Shown: one piece after another, positions 50,201-55,141 of the stretch | Numbering within the stretch: the stretch's first letter is position 1 | Layout: every line of letters starts with the position of its first letter | NCBI GenBank assembly: GCA_033032175.1 | Contig: CM065320.1 | Coordinates: 12,419,413 to 12,483,412, forward strand | Length of the DNA stretch: 64,000 nucleotides | Source of the DNA: Saturnia japonica | Lineage: Eukaryota > Arthropoda > Insecta > Lepidoptera > Saturniidae | Direction: 5' to 3' | The notes under the pieces: generated by a model | The model's database searches: none | What the model was told of the DNA's origin: nothing | The model's input: the letters and a program-made list of their open reading frames with translations, nothing else | Position numbers and translations under genes: made by a program

Positions 50201-53200
50201 TCCATAACTCTATGGAGGGAGATCTTCGCTTCTAACATACCAAGGGGCCCCAGTAAGACGACGGAGAAACCTATTCTGTATTGTTTGTAACCGTCTGAAA
50301 TTCGACTCGGACATATGTGCGAACGCAGCGCAACTATATGTCAAAATCGGTCGAAAACACATCTTGTCGAGCGTGAGCTTATATCGCGTGGACATTTTAC
50401 TCACCGAACACAACAGAGGATGCAACCGGCCCAGGACCCACGCGGTCCTGTTCCTAACCTTACGGGTGTGAGGTCTAAAAGAGAGCCTACTATCTAGGGT
50501 TACACCTAGATATTTGGTCTCTCTCACAAATGGAATCGGATTACCGTAAAGTTCAAGAGGTTTGAGCCTCCCCCAACGGTTTTAGTTGGGTTCTTGTATA
50601 TATACTCAACGATTGAGTTAATTTCTATAGCGCAATGTAGGATAGTAGGATGCGTCTTATGTGGCTCGATAGATGTCGCCACAATTACAAATTTTATAGT
50701 ATAATTTTCATAACAATTGAAATTAAAGATGACCATAAAAGCTCGTATAAAATTTCAAAAAGAGGTATGTTTGCGATTTTTTTTTAAGCAGTAAAGTATT
50801 TATAATTATGTAGGTACTTATCCTACTCCTTCCCATTTCCACATTATTTACATCAATCTATACAATACCAAGATCGCCAATCGCTAACCACCTATATAGC
50901 CTACGCATCACGTAGTCGGAACCGGCTCGTAACCCGCTCCCGACCCGCGCCCGCGTCCGCGCCCGCGCCACCGCAGATAGTAAGTAGCGCAACCAACCGC
51001 ATCAGAGAGACGGCGGCGCTCCGTGTGTATGTAGAATCTTATGATACAAATATTGTCGGAACCTGAATAGTTAGCCCGCTGTAAATAGTATAAATTAAAA
51101 AGTTGAACAGTAATCGAACCCGTGTTTATCTATACGCACTTTTAAGGATACCTAAAATTATATTTTTGAATCCGTCAACCCCTGCTCAGATAGGTCAAGA
51201 ATGACATAATTTTGTCCAGAGCTTAAAACACCCACGGTTAAAGAGATCAACTCATTTAAAAATGTTAATTCCTCGTATGACAGACAGCACCTTAACTATA
51301 TTTGAAAAGTAAAATTGTTACATAGCGGATTTTGCGAGCGCACCAAATATAATCATAAAGTTATAAAAACAGTTAACTTTTTAACAAGCATAAGTTTTAT
51401 TTTCTTATTATTGTGATTCTGCCTTTTATGTTCCTACGTTTATCTCATACATACGTATTTCTTGATTAAGAATACATTATAGACTTTGTGTATACATATT
51501 TTACGTGACCTATTGATTGGAAAAAATTTCAAGGTCATATTCGAACCACTTCGAAGACACATTAATATAAATAAACACAACAAGTATGTATATTGATAAA
51601 ATAGTACCTATTTATATATTTTTTTTCTCTATAATGAGGTAATAATATTATAATATTTATTATATGTTTTCACCATATGCATTTTCATTATTTATTATTA
51701 ACATTAAAACTAAGTAAGATATTACGACAGTATAAAATATTACGTAATAACTACATTTTATGATATAACCGAGTCCCTCATGTACCTAATGCGCATGGCA
51801 AATAGTCGATATGTTCACCTAGCTGCACTTCTTTTTGGTGTTATCAAGATGGGCAAACACGTGTACCTTTTGAAAAAGTTAACCTGGTCAAGTCGTACTA
51901 GATTGTCTCGCCTCATCATTCCAAAACATAGAAATACAGCAGCTAGAGGTAGTTTTAAATATGCTGCTGCTAAGATCTGGAACAATATTCCTCTACCTTT
52001 ACAGTTTGCTAGATCTGTACGTACATTTAAGTATAAAATGAATGAATACATTTTAAATTTACAGGTAAGTTTCAGCATAGGGCATCTTTTTTATCTTTTA
52101 TGTACCAATATTGGTTGTTCGTAGGTAATGTACTTTTTGGTGTAAAAAACTTTTGTCATGTTCTTCCTTTCTTTTCGCGACCAACACCTTTCTCTATGTA
52201 ATTATAATCATAATTTGGTCTAAACTGAGGACTTTAGTATATAATTTAGGCCCGGCTGAAAACCAGCGCTATAGTACTTTTGCTATAGCATATGCTGAGG
52301 TCTCTTTTGATCTCAAGTACGGCTATGTATGTATAAATGTATAAATTTAATAAGTAATATTTTATTGTAATCTCTTGTTTAATTTGTGTTGTGTTAATTA
52401 TGTCCGTATTTTCATTGTTAAATAAATGTCCTTTCTTTCTTTCTTTCCCTAATTACGTATTTCGCAAGAGCAATGTGACATGAAGTATAGGAAAATCCGA
52501 AATTATAGGAGATACAGGGAAAACAGTCTGAAGATCTAAACAGTCTAAACACACTATGCCGGCTACTCTGCCGGCGGGATTTTTTCTGCGCGGGTATATC
52601 GCAGGAATCGACAGTAAGCGTCGAGCGTCATTTCAGTTAAGAACTTGTGACAGTTGCCGGTACGGCTCGCCGCGGTTCATTTTTTGCGGCAGTCCTGTGG
52701 GTTAGAAAACCAGCGGATGTGCCGCGATGCCGTCGGGTTTGCCAGTGGCGTGTCTTTAGTAGCCATTAATAATAATTATTATTAATTAGCTCTTTGCTCC
52801 AAAAATGGTCAATTTTCAATTTTGTGTAATATGTACCAACATGAAATTAAATTATGAAATACTTTTTGAATGATTTATGCACGAGTAAGTATATAGATCG
52901 ACAATGATTTAGTACATTGCATTCCTTAATGTATGAAAAATATTTTATAACAATTTGACGAAGTTAAACTCTACTGATACGATTTTTTTCTTGCAACACA
53001 ATGAAATGATCCTTAAATGAAAGCAAGTCGATCACAATTAAAAAAATAATCAATTTAATTCATTTTTATGAAGCAATGATAGCTCAGTGGTGACGTGTAA
53101 GGACATCATGTCGATCGACGTGACTTCGAATCCCTGCAATGAGCCTCAGCTTTTTCGATGAAGAAAACATCGCAATGAAACCATAGCATGGTGGTGTAGA

Positions 53201-55079
53201 CCTTTTTCTAAGGCCAATCTGAATAGCTACCACCCTCAAGTTGAAAATCTGTCACCAAGCACCAAGAGATGTGTTCCGGCAGCTTCAATTGAAAGCTAGT
53301 TTTCCACTAGGCTTAGCGTACTACCATTTTGGGCCACATCATCACTTAAGATCTGGTGAGATTGTTGTCATAACGCCAAACCTATTACAATAAAAAAAAA
53401 TCTACTCGCACTAGGCCCCAAAATTGTCTATGCCAAAATTATTTTTAAACAAAAAGAGCTAGTGATTCGTAAGACAATTTTCCTATATTATCTTCCATGG
53501 TTTCGAATTTCCCGATATTGTCCTAATTTAAAAAAAGAAGAAAGTGTGTGCGTATAACCTTTACGCGCGATTGAAGTAAAACTTCTTTGGCGTTGACGGC
53601 TTATATCACTGAAATTATTAAATTTTATTATTGAATATTATAGAATGTCACAATAGTCAGAAAATTTATTAATAATGTATTTATTACAAAAGTAATCAAT
53701 AAACAAGTATTATTGTGAATAAAAAACGTCCACAATATTTTAATGTGTGCTAAATTAATAGCGCTTGCTTTATTCTTGTTTCTTACAAAGTTACAGTAGT
53801 TCGTAGTAACAATGTGGTTTCTTAATAACGTTCTTGACTGTAGTTTGCTTGTAGATTCGCTGCTTGCTGTTGCTGGTGTTGTGGTGTTTCTCGAACTGAT
53901 CGCAGTACTGCCGCCCTCTCCGCTATATTTAACCTCGCCCTTTGCCTCGCAACCGGTAGTGCGATGGATTCCGTGCGGGGCGTCGCTCAGCCAATGAGCG
54001 CGCACGCCCTGTGTGCGCGCTCTCGGCAGTACCATGAGTCACCATGCCAGATGTTCCGAGTGTGGCATGGTTCATCCTTACAACTAGTGAAATTTATACA
54101 TTTAAACTTACAACTAGCTATATTCTTATTCTAATCGTTTTAAAATACACATATTCACACATATTCAGTTCATATTATTATATCTATTCCTAACACGTAT
54201 TTATAAACCTTATTCCTAACACGTATTATTTCATTTACTTGTTCATTCTATACTATTAGACTATCGTTATTCGCTCGCCCCGCTCGCTGTCCGCAACAAG
54301 TATGTATATTTAGAGATTTTCAAAAAACTTTGCACTTTAATTATTATTTTTTAACTATTGAATTTTTATTCACTTTGCTATTCACAATTGATCCGTTTGA
54401 AAATATTGGAAATAAATAATCCTAATTGATTATTATATTTGCCACTAGCTGGCGTATAAGTCAAGAAGCGTGGAGTATATGACATATACTTACGACAAAT
54501 CCAAATTATTATTTTTGATTACCGGAAACTACGTAAGCGTTACTTCCGTCAGAAAAAAAATCTGAGCTACTCCCTAGTCGCGCCTAAAGAAGTTTTACTT
54601 CAAAAACATACATACTGTATTTTTTATTTATAAATTTTGGCTTTTAAATGGCAAATTCAGATTATGTTTAATACGAACTTATCATTTCGAAATTCGGAGA
54701 TAATATTTAAAGGTTTCTGTTATCGATTTAGACCTTGCGATATACGTAATTATGTTGTTGTTGTTGTATGTAATTTCGACGAATATGATTTGGAGTTATT
54801 CTCATTGATTCATTTCGCTTATTTTTCACACAAATTTTTCATTATATCACTATATTCAATTCACACGATAGTTATGATTGGGCATATTTATTTTTCTATA
54901 TCACGAAATAAAAATAATTATTTACCTGATGAATCAACGATGAATTTATGACCATTCCCGAGTAACGGAAGAGGTGTCGGTCCCGGAATATTGGTCCTTC
55001 TGCACGTCCTCAACAAACTTATCCATGATAATATTATCAAAAATAACATTACGGATATAATTAATATTAAAGTAAACAT
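26138..55079 (-). CDS. Cytochrome P450, CYP4 clan, complete 11-exon gene (495 aa)
   Basis: Microsomal monooxygenase that, by family, inserts one oxygen atom into a lipophilic substrate using electrons from cytochrome P450 reductase. Coding join (minus): 55079-54926, 47698-47592, 43707-43617, 41784-41599, 41221-41152, 39288-39092, 34603-34494, 28369-28236, 27880-27780, 26722-26543, 26295-26138. All ten introns are GT-AG, phases 1,0,1,1,2,1,0,2,1,1; the join is 1488 nt without an internal stop. Residues 1-22 form a signal anchor; the proline hinge [12 protein letters not shown] is at 31-42; C-helix WxxxR at 121-125; I-helix EGHDTT at 305-310; K-helix ExxR (ESLR) at 364-367; FRPERF at 416-421; heme loop [10 protein letters not shown] at 435-444 with ligand C442. 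EGHDTT and the ELQQMKYLE block mark clan 4. The subfamily is unsettled: CYP341, CYP340 and CYP4 are possible. Likely detoxification or odorant metabolism, but the substrate cannot be read. Confidence 0.94.
26543..26722 (-). CDS. P450 exon 10 (residues 384-443)
   Basis: Acceptor ATTTACAG, donor ATTG|GTGAGT, phase 1 out. Encodes F-R-P-E-R-F and most of the heme-binding loop F-S-A-G-P-R-N-C-I, with the cysteine ligand. Confidence 0.95.
26995..27190 (+). repeat. Dispersed repeat family J, in P450 intron 9
   Basis: Matches the 13010-13160 section of the long copy ('attggtggcattttg', 'gtgcacaagtgaa'). Confidence 0.55.
27460..27690 (-). mobile_element. CR1/Jockey-like LINE 3' fragment, in P450 intron 9
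   Basis: Shares the 'cgccaaagtgacatcac', 'tcagcaatcgatcga' and 'catgccagcctgc' segments with other copies of this LINE tail; heavily decayed. Confidence 0.5.
27780..27880 (-). CDS. P450 exon 9 (residues 350-383)
   Basis: Acceptor TTTCCCAG, donor ACAG|GTAACT, phase 1 out. Encodes [10 protein letters not shown] and the ExxR motif E-S-L-R. Confidence 0.94.
28052..28102. repeat. (CTTT)n/(CTTC)n microsatellite, P450 intron 8
   Basis: Pyrimidine-rich tetranucleotide array, imperfect. Confidence 0.7.
28236..28369 (-). CDS. P450 exon 8 (residues 306-349)
   Basis: Acceptor TTTTTAG, donor ATAG|GTTAGA, phase 2 out. Encodes G-H-D-T-T-T-S-G, completing the oxygen-binding I-helix motif. Confidence 0.94.
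28929..29136 (-). mobile_element. MITE-like repeat family A, copy 4
   Basis: In P450 intron 7. The inverse orientation shows both ends: AAAACC.TCAACTTCAATGA on the left and GGTCGGTTAA on the right. Among the better-preserved copies. Confidence 0.65.
29605..29745 (-). mobile_element. tRNA-derived SINE family C, fragment
   Basis: In P450 intron 7. Matches the family body ('cacctgatcttaagt', 'acagattttcaactt', 'ggtagctagcc'). Confidence 0.6.
29995..30165 (-). repeat. Dispersed repeat family J, inverted copy
   Basis: Reverse-complement match to the AAGATGGCGGGCC to 'tgccgccaatatta' part of the family. Confidence 0.5.
30188..30339. mobile_element. MITE with 42-bp inverted arms
   Basis: Left arm 30188-30229 and right arm 30298-30339 are inverted repeats with a few mismatches (ATGTGTGAACG..CCATTAG, AGATAAAATTAT). 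About 70 bases separate the arms. Non-coding. Confidence 0.65.
30325..30514. mobile_element. Second MITE sharing an arm with the first
   Basis: Starts GGCCCGTTCACAC and ends GCGTGATCGGGCC, an inverted pair. The left end overlaps the right arm of the MITE at 30188-30339. The arm sequence TTAAACACGGATGTATGT also occurs at 30172-30188. Confidence 0.55.
30515..31879. other. P450 intron 7 sequence, nothing assigned
   Basis: AT-rich intron DNA; no exon signal and no repeat that I can name. Confidence 0.5.
31880..32035 (-). mobile_element. CR1/Jockey-like LINE 3' fragment
   Basis: Decayed match to the LINE tail ('acggtacggcaaag', 'gacgcaatgtcat' in place of the usual cacgttacgct). Confidence 0.4.
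32036..33029. other. P450 intron 7 sequence, mostly unassigned
   Basis: No gene. The last part (32950-33029) resembles the 3' tail of the CR1/Jockey-like LINE. Confidence 0.4.
33041..33520 (-). mobile_element. Jockey-type LINE, 480-bp 3'-UTR-only insertion with TSD
   Basis: A minus-strand copy of the last ~470 bases of the LINE at 49343-50571, starting with its poly(A) (a T run at 33041-33052). It is flanked by the 11-bp duplication CCAAACTCTTG at 33030-33040 and 33521-33531. Entirely non-coding because of 5' truncation. Confidence 0.85.
33600..34029 (+). mobile_element. Jockey-type LINE 3' end, older inverted copy
   Basis: Plus-strand relative of the preceding copy: GCGCGATACAGTGACAC near 33627, TCGGTGAAGCTGTCAAAGCC near 33986, and a short poly(A) at about 34021-34028. 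It is much more diverged than its neighbour, hence older. Confidence 0.7.
34494..34603 (-). CDS. P450 exon 7 (residues 269-305)
   Basis: Acceptor ACTTAG, donor GAG|GTATTT, phase 0 out. Encodes H-A-F-L-D-L-L-L and [10 protein letters not shown], the start of the I-helix. Confidence 0.94.
34850..34955 (-). repeat. Dispersed repeat family J fragment
   Basis: Contains 'gtgcaaaactgaaatggattataaat' and AATAAGGGAGCCGCCATGTT, both family J segments. Confidence 0.5.
35060..35455 (+). repeat. Decayed interspersed repeat ending near a CAGACAGAC tract
   Basis: Repeats of 'caattcatataggc' and 'cttcccgtgtac' type, with the 'ggacatacaaacagacagac' end seen in many insect repeats. In P450 intron 6. Confidence 0.45.
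35456..36113. other. P450 intron 6 sequence, nothing assigned
   Basis: AT-rich. No coding or defined repeat. Confidence 0.5.
36114..37271 (+). repeat. Candidate solo LTR or LTR-derived promoter
   Basis: It starts TGTTAGCGACG and could end ATTACA at about 37271. The second half is unusually GC-rich for the intron, has a TATA box (TATAAAAG, 36765-36772) and has no open frame of substance. No clear target duplication, so the ends are uncertain; an embedded promoter is the alternative. Confidence 0.4.
37714..39023 (-). mobile_element. Tc1/mariner-superfamily element, full length (1310 bp)
   Basis: Perfect 34-bp terminal inverted repeats (37714-37747 and 38990-39023, beginning TACAAGGTGTCCAGAAAGGG) flanked by TA duplications (37712-37713, 39024-39025). 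One transposase gene on the minus strand. The identical ends mean a young insertion. It sits in P450 intron 6, 68 bases downstream of the exon 6 donor and antisense to nothing but the intron, in the same orientation as the host gene. Confidence 0.95.
37823..38905 (-). pseudogene. Tc1/mariner transposase with one in-frame stop
   Basis: DDE/D transposase that cuts and pastes its element. The frame runs from the ATG at 38905 to the stop at 37823, 360 codons, broken only by a TAG at codon 49; the open part restarts at M52. N-terminal helix-turn-helix region, a G-R-P-R hook at 66-69, and a catalytic triad D156 (FSDEANFHL), D251 (QQDGATCHT) and D288 ([10 protein letters not shown]). 36 residues lie between the last two, with the [12 protein letters not shown] block of the IS630-Tc1-mariner group. 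The stop lies in the DNA-binding region, so a protein restarting at M52 would probably not bind the ends. Confidence 0.92.
39092..39288 (-). CDS. P450 exon 6 (residues 203-268)
   Basis: Acceptor ATTACAG and donor ATCG|GTGAGT, phase 1 out. Encodes L-A-Q-I-V to H-G-H-T-R-K-V-I (helices F-G). The open frame reads on upstream to 39353, but the acceptor at 39289-39290 is the one that matches the incoming phase 2. A Tc1/mariner element begins 68 bases beyond the donor. Confidence 0.9.
39626..39842 (+). mobile_element. tRNA-derived SINE family D copy
   Basis: Head GCCTCATTACTTTAGTG, B-box-like GGTTCGATTCCTAGG (about 39679), then TGGGTGTAAATTAGTA and the CTCTGCCTAACCC end. In P450 intron 5. Confidence 0.7.
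39843..41151. other. P450 intron 5 sequence, mostly unassigned
   Basis: A short repeat start 'gctgtgcccgtggctccgtt' occurs at 40795 and again near 59316. Nothing else is assignable. Confidence 0.45.
41152..41221 (-). CDS. P450 exon 5 (residues 180-202, 70 nt)
   Basis: Acceptor TTTTTCAG, donor AAAT|GTGAGT, phase 2 out. Encodes [17 protein letters not shown], the ETAMG-type block of the family. The exon is too short to stand out as an open frame but is required for the phase between exons 4 and 6. Confidence 0.9.
41322..41410 (+). mobile_element. tRNA-derived SINE family C, promoter half
   Basis: A box TAGCTCAGTAGTAG and B box GAGTTCGAATCCC are both present; the body is missing. In P450 intron 4, which is only 377 bp long. 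Confidence 0.7.
41599..41784 (-). CDS. P450 exon 4 (residues 118-179)
   Basis: Acceptor CTTCTAG, donor ACAG|GTTCGT, phase 1 out. Encodes the C-helix W-K-T-H-R, the L-T-P-A-F-H-F block and helices D-E. Confidence 0.93.
42279..42490 (+). mobile_element. MITE-like repeat family A, copy 5
   Basis: In P450 intron 3. The left end is degraded; the right end is well kept (CATTGAAGTCGGTTTTC). Confidence 0.65.
42535..42735 (+). repeat. Decayed SINE family D-like sequence
   Basis: 'atgaaattctcagta', 'gcaatatgctcgcccc', 'ttaagtacatgagatct' segments parallel 10800-10830 and 39720-39760. Confidence 0.45.
42736..43616. other. P450 intron 3 sequence, nothing assigned
   Basis: Contains a GC-richer stretch (43240-43450) with no recognisable exon or repeat. 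Confidence 0.45.
43617..43707 (-). CDS. P450 exon 3 (residues 88-117)
   Basis: Acceptor CTTTTTCAG, donor GAAG|GTAAAA, phase 1 out. Encodes [14 protein letters not shown] and W-L-G-Q-G-L-L-T, the B'-C region. No single open frame longer than this reveals it; it was found by homology and phase. Confidence 0.92.
43786..44092 (+). mobile_element. GC-rich poly(A)-tailed retroposon fragment
   Basis: About 300 bp, much more GC-rich than the host intron, ending in ATTAAAAAAAAA. The GGGGTTTTACTCGGTAAGAG and CTCCCTTGAGC parts resemble 3' regions of lepidopteran LINEs. Open frames on both strands here are compositional. In P450 intron 2. Confidence 0.5.
44150..45000 (-). mobile_element. CR1/Jockey-like LINE, RT C-terminal half
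   Basis: Best-preserved copy of the LINE whose tail recurs through the window. The frame at 44596-44841 shows [27 protein letters not shown] and E-Y-C-S-S-I-W, the thumb/connection region of non-LTR reverse transcriptases. It continues with stops to about 44200, where the 'kLWN-like' region and 3' tail follow. In P450 intron 2. Confidence 0.75.
45001..45854. other. P450 intron 2 sequence, nothing assigned
   Basis: AT-rich; 45001-45060 may still belong to the LINE. Confidence 0.45.
45855..45935 (-). mobile_element. SINE family C 3' fragment
   Basis: Reverse-complement match to the 'ggccaagatggtaacacg' segment as at 15850. Confidence 0.4.
46060..46331 (-). mobile_element. Non-autonomous Helitron, Lep1-like, copy 3 (272 bp)
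   Basis: 5' TCATTATATTAATACG at 46331 next to a host A (plus-strand T at 46332), 3' CTAG at 46060 before a host T. It is shorter than copies 1 and 2 because of internal deletions near the 3' hairpin. Confidence 0.75.
46400..46570 (+). mobile_element. CR1/Jockey-like LINE 3' fragment, plus orientation
   Basis: Translates as [20 protein letters not shown], the terminal signature of these reverse transcriptases, then runs into stops and the LINE tail. Confidence 0.7.
46571..47512. other. P450 intron 2 sequence, nothing assigned
   Basis: AT-rich, no coding or repeat call. It is followed at 47513-47530 by the GGTACGGAACCCTAAAAA retroposon end. Confidence 0.45.
47592..47698 (-). CDS. P450 exon 2 (residues 52-87)
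   Basis: Acceptor TTGTTGCAG, donor GAG|GTATGT, phase 0 out. Encodes the F-I-N-L-L-G to V-S-H-P-K-Y-V-E block typical after the hinge in clan 4. Confidence 0.93.
47977..48326 (-). mobile_element. Non-autonomous Helitron, Lep1-like, copy 2 (350 bp)
   Basis: 5' TCTTTATATTAATACG at 48326 with host A outside; 3' CTAG at 47977 with host T outside. It has the same GGTCGAA/TTCGACC hairpin before CTAG as copy 1, and high identity over the 3' half. In P450 intron 1. Confidence 0.8.
48347..48424 (+). mobile_element. Mini-retroposon 1 (78 bp) with 11-bp TSD
   Basis: Insert running from CAAGTTCGGTGAAG to TCTAAAAAAAA, matching only the 3' terminus of the Jockey-type LINE. It is flanked by GCTTTTCAATT at 48336-48346 and 48425-48435. 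It carries the AAAGCCG / CGGCTT hairpin. Confidence 0.85.
48436..49183. other. P450 intron 1 sequence, nothing assigned
   Basis: No gene or defined repeat recognised. Confidence 0.45.
49195..49232 (+). mobile_element. Mini-retroposon 2 (38 bp) with 11-bp TSD
   Basis: Insert GTCCAAGTCCGGTGAAGC.. to GCAGCTAAAA between direct repeats TTTTGAATCCT at 49184-49194 and 49233-49243. Same start as the other minis, but the interior from the second hairpin arm to just before the final CTAAAA is missing. Confidence 0.75.
49343..50571 (-). mobile_element. Jockey-type LINE, 1229-bp 5'-truncated insertion with TSD
   Basis: Flanked by CCCAACGGTT at 49333-49342 and 50572-50581. On the minus strand it holds the C-terminal part of ORF2, then about 580 bases of 3' UTR and a poly(A) tail (the T-rich run at 49343-49364). 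It is the master for the 33041 copy and the mini-retroposons. In P450 intron 1. Confidence 0.88.
49930..50571 (-). pseudogene. Jockey-type LINE ORF2 C-terminus, frameshifted
   Basis: The frame enters at the truncation point (about 50570) and reads [13 protein letters not shown] then K-Y-L-G-V-T-L-D-S, the RT thumb. It continues to [11 protein letters not shown], where a small insertion near 50216-50222 shifts frame. The other frame continues with [13 protein letters not shown] and [10 protein letters not shown], the typical Jockey C-terminus. Not able to encode an active enzyme. Confidence 0.8.
50582..51769. other. P450 intron 1 sequence with a GC-rich patch
   Basis: 50930-51030 is strikingly GC-rich (CGCCCGCG-type repeats) in AT-rich DNA. 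I see no open frame; a promoter or an LTR relic is possible. Confidence 0.4.
51770..52450 (+). mobile_element. LINE RT C-terminus with (CTTT)n 3' tail
   Basis: The frame 51780-52075 ends in [16 protein letters not shown] and [10 protein letters not shown], the C-terminal signature of CR1-like reverse transcriptases, followed by about 370 non-coding bases and a microsatellite tail (52430-52448). A different family from the 44150 LINE. In P450 intron 1. Confidence 0.65.
52555..52760. other. GC-rich patch, unassigned
   Basis: GCCGG-rich sequence with a TTTCAGTT initiator-like motif near 52630, but no downstream element at the right spacing. It may be an LTR remnant. Confidence 0.3.
53071..53400 (+). 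mobile_element. tRNA-derived SINE family C, complete copy (330 bp)
   Basis: A box TAGCTCAGTGGTGA (53080), B box GACTTCGAATCCC (53122-53134), family-specific body, and poly(A) at 53391-53400. Used here as the reference for the other family C copies. In P450 intron 1. Confidence 0.8.
53570..54604. mobile_element. Candidate DNA element defined by 23-bp inverted repeats
   Basis: TTGAAGTAAAACTTCTTT.GGCG at 53570-53592 recurs inverted at 54581-54604 with one indel. The interior includes the candidate solo LTR 53646-54082. No transposase. Confidence 0.4.
53646..54082 (-). repeat. Candidate solo LTR (437 bp)
   Basis: On the minus strand it starts TGTAAGGATGAACC and ends ATTGTGACA. It has a CCAAT-type ATTGGCTGAG, a TATA-like TTAAATATAG and, about 160 bases later, AATAAAGC, which gives a U3-R-U5 layout. 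Target duplications are not evident. The open frames here are compositional. Confidence 0.5.
54926..55079 (-). CDS. P450 exon 1 (residues 1-51)
   Basis: The ATG at 55079 has context GAAAATG and is the first ATG after an in-frame stop about 40 bases upstream. It encodes the hydrophobic anchor and the proline hinge. Donor CAG|GTAAAT, phase 1. A longer frame to 55100 exists only by reading TTG as a start. Confidence 0.92.
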
Positions 55080-55135
55080 TTTCACCGCAGCGCTAAGCAA
55101 GGCAAGTGACCGTGGTAAACGTTACTAACGATGTG

Positions 55136-55141
55136 TACTGA
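55136..55141 (-). promoter_or_regulatory. Candidate initiator (TCAGTA) of the P450 gene
   Basis: On the minus strand TTCAGTAC fits the arthropod Inr TCAGTY except at the last base. It lies about 60 bases upstream of the ATG at 55079, a plausible 5' UTR length. No TATA box is seen and a GGTCA downstream is one base off the DPE spacing. Confidence 0.35.

Noticed and set aside
53071..53134. tRNA gene with A and B boxes
   Set aside because: The boxes belong to a 330-bp poly(A)-tailed repeat with several copies in the window, and no cloverleaf acceptor stem is formed. It is a SINE head. The same applies at 20055, 21601, 39626 and 41322.
53628..54035. 135-codon minus-strand frame rich in S and T
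   Set aside because: It overlays the candidate solo LTR, including its TATA-like and AATAAA motifs; not protein-coding.
26138..55079. A tandem pair of P450 genes or pseudogenes
   Set aside because: Each exon occurs once, in collinear order and matching phase, so one gene explains all P450 sequence.
55080..55100. TTG-initiated extension of P450 exon 1
   Set aside because: Nuclear genes of insects start at ATG. The ATG at 55079 has good context and gives a normal N-terminal anchor.
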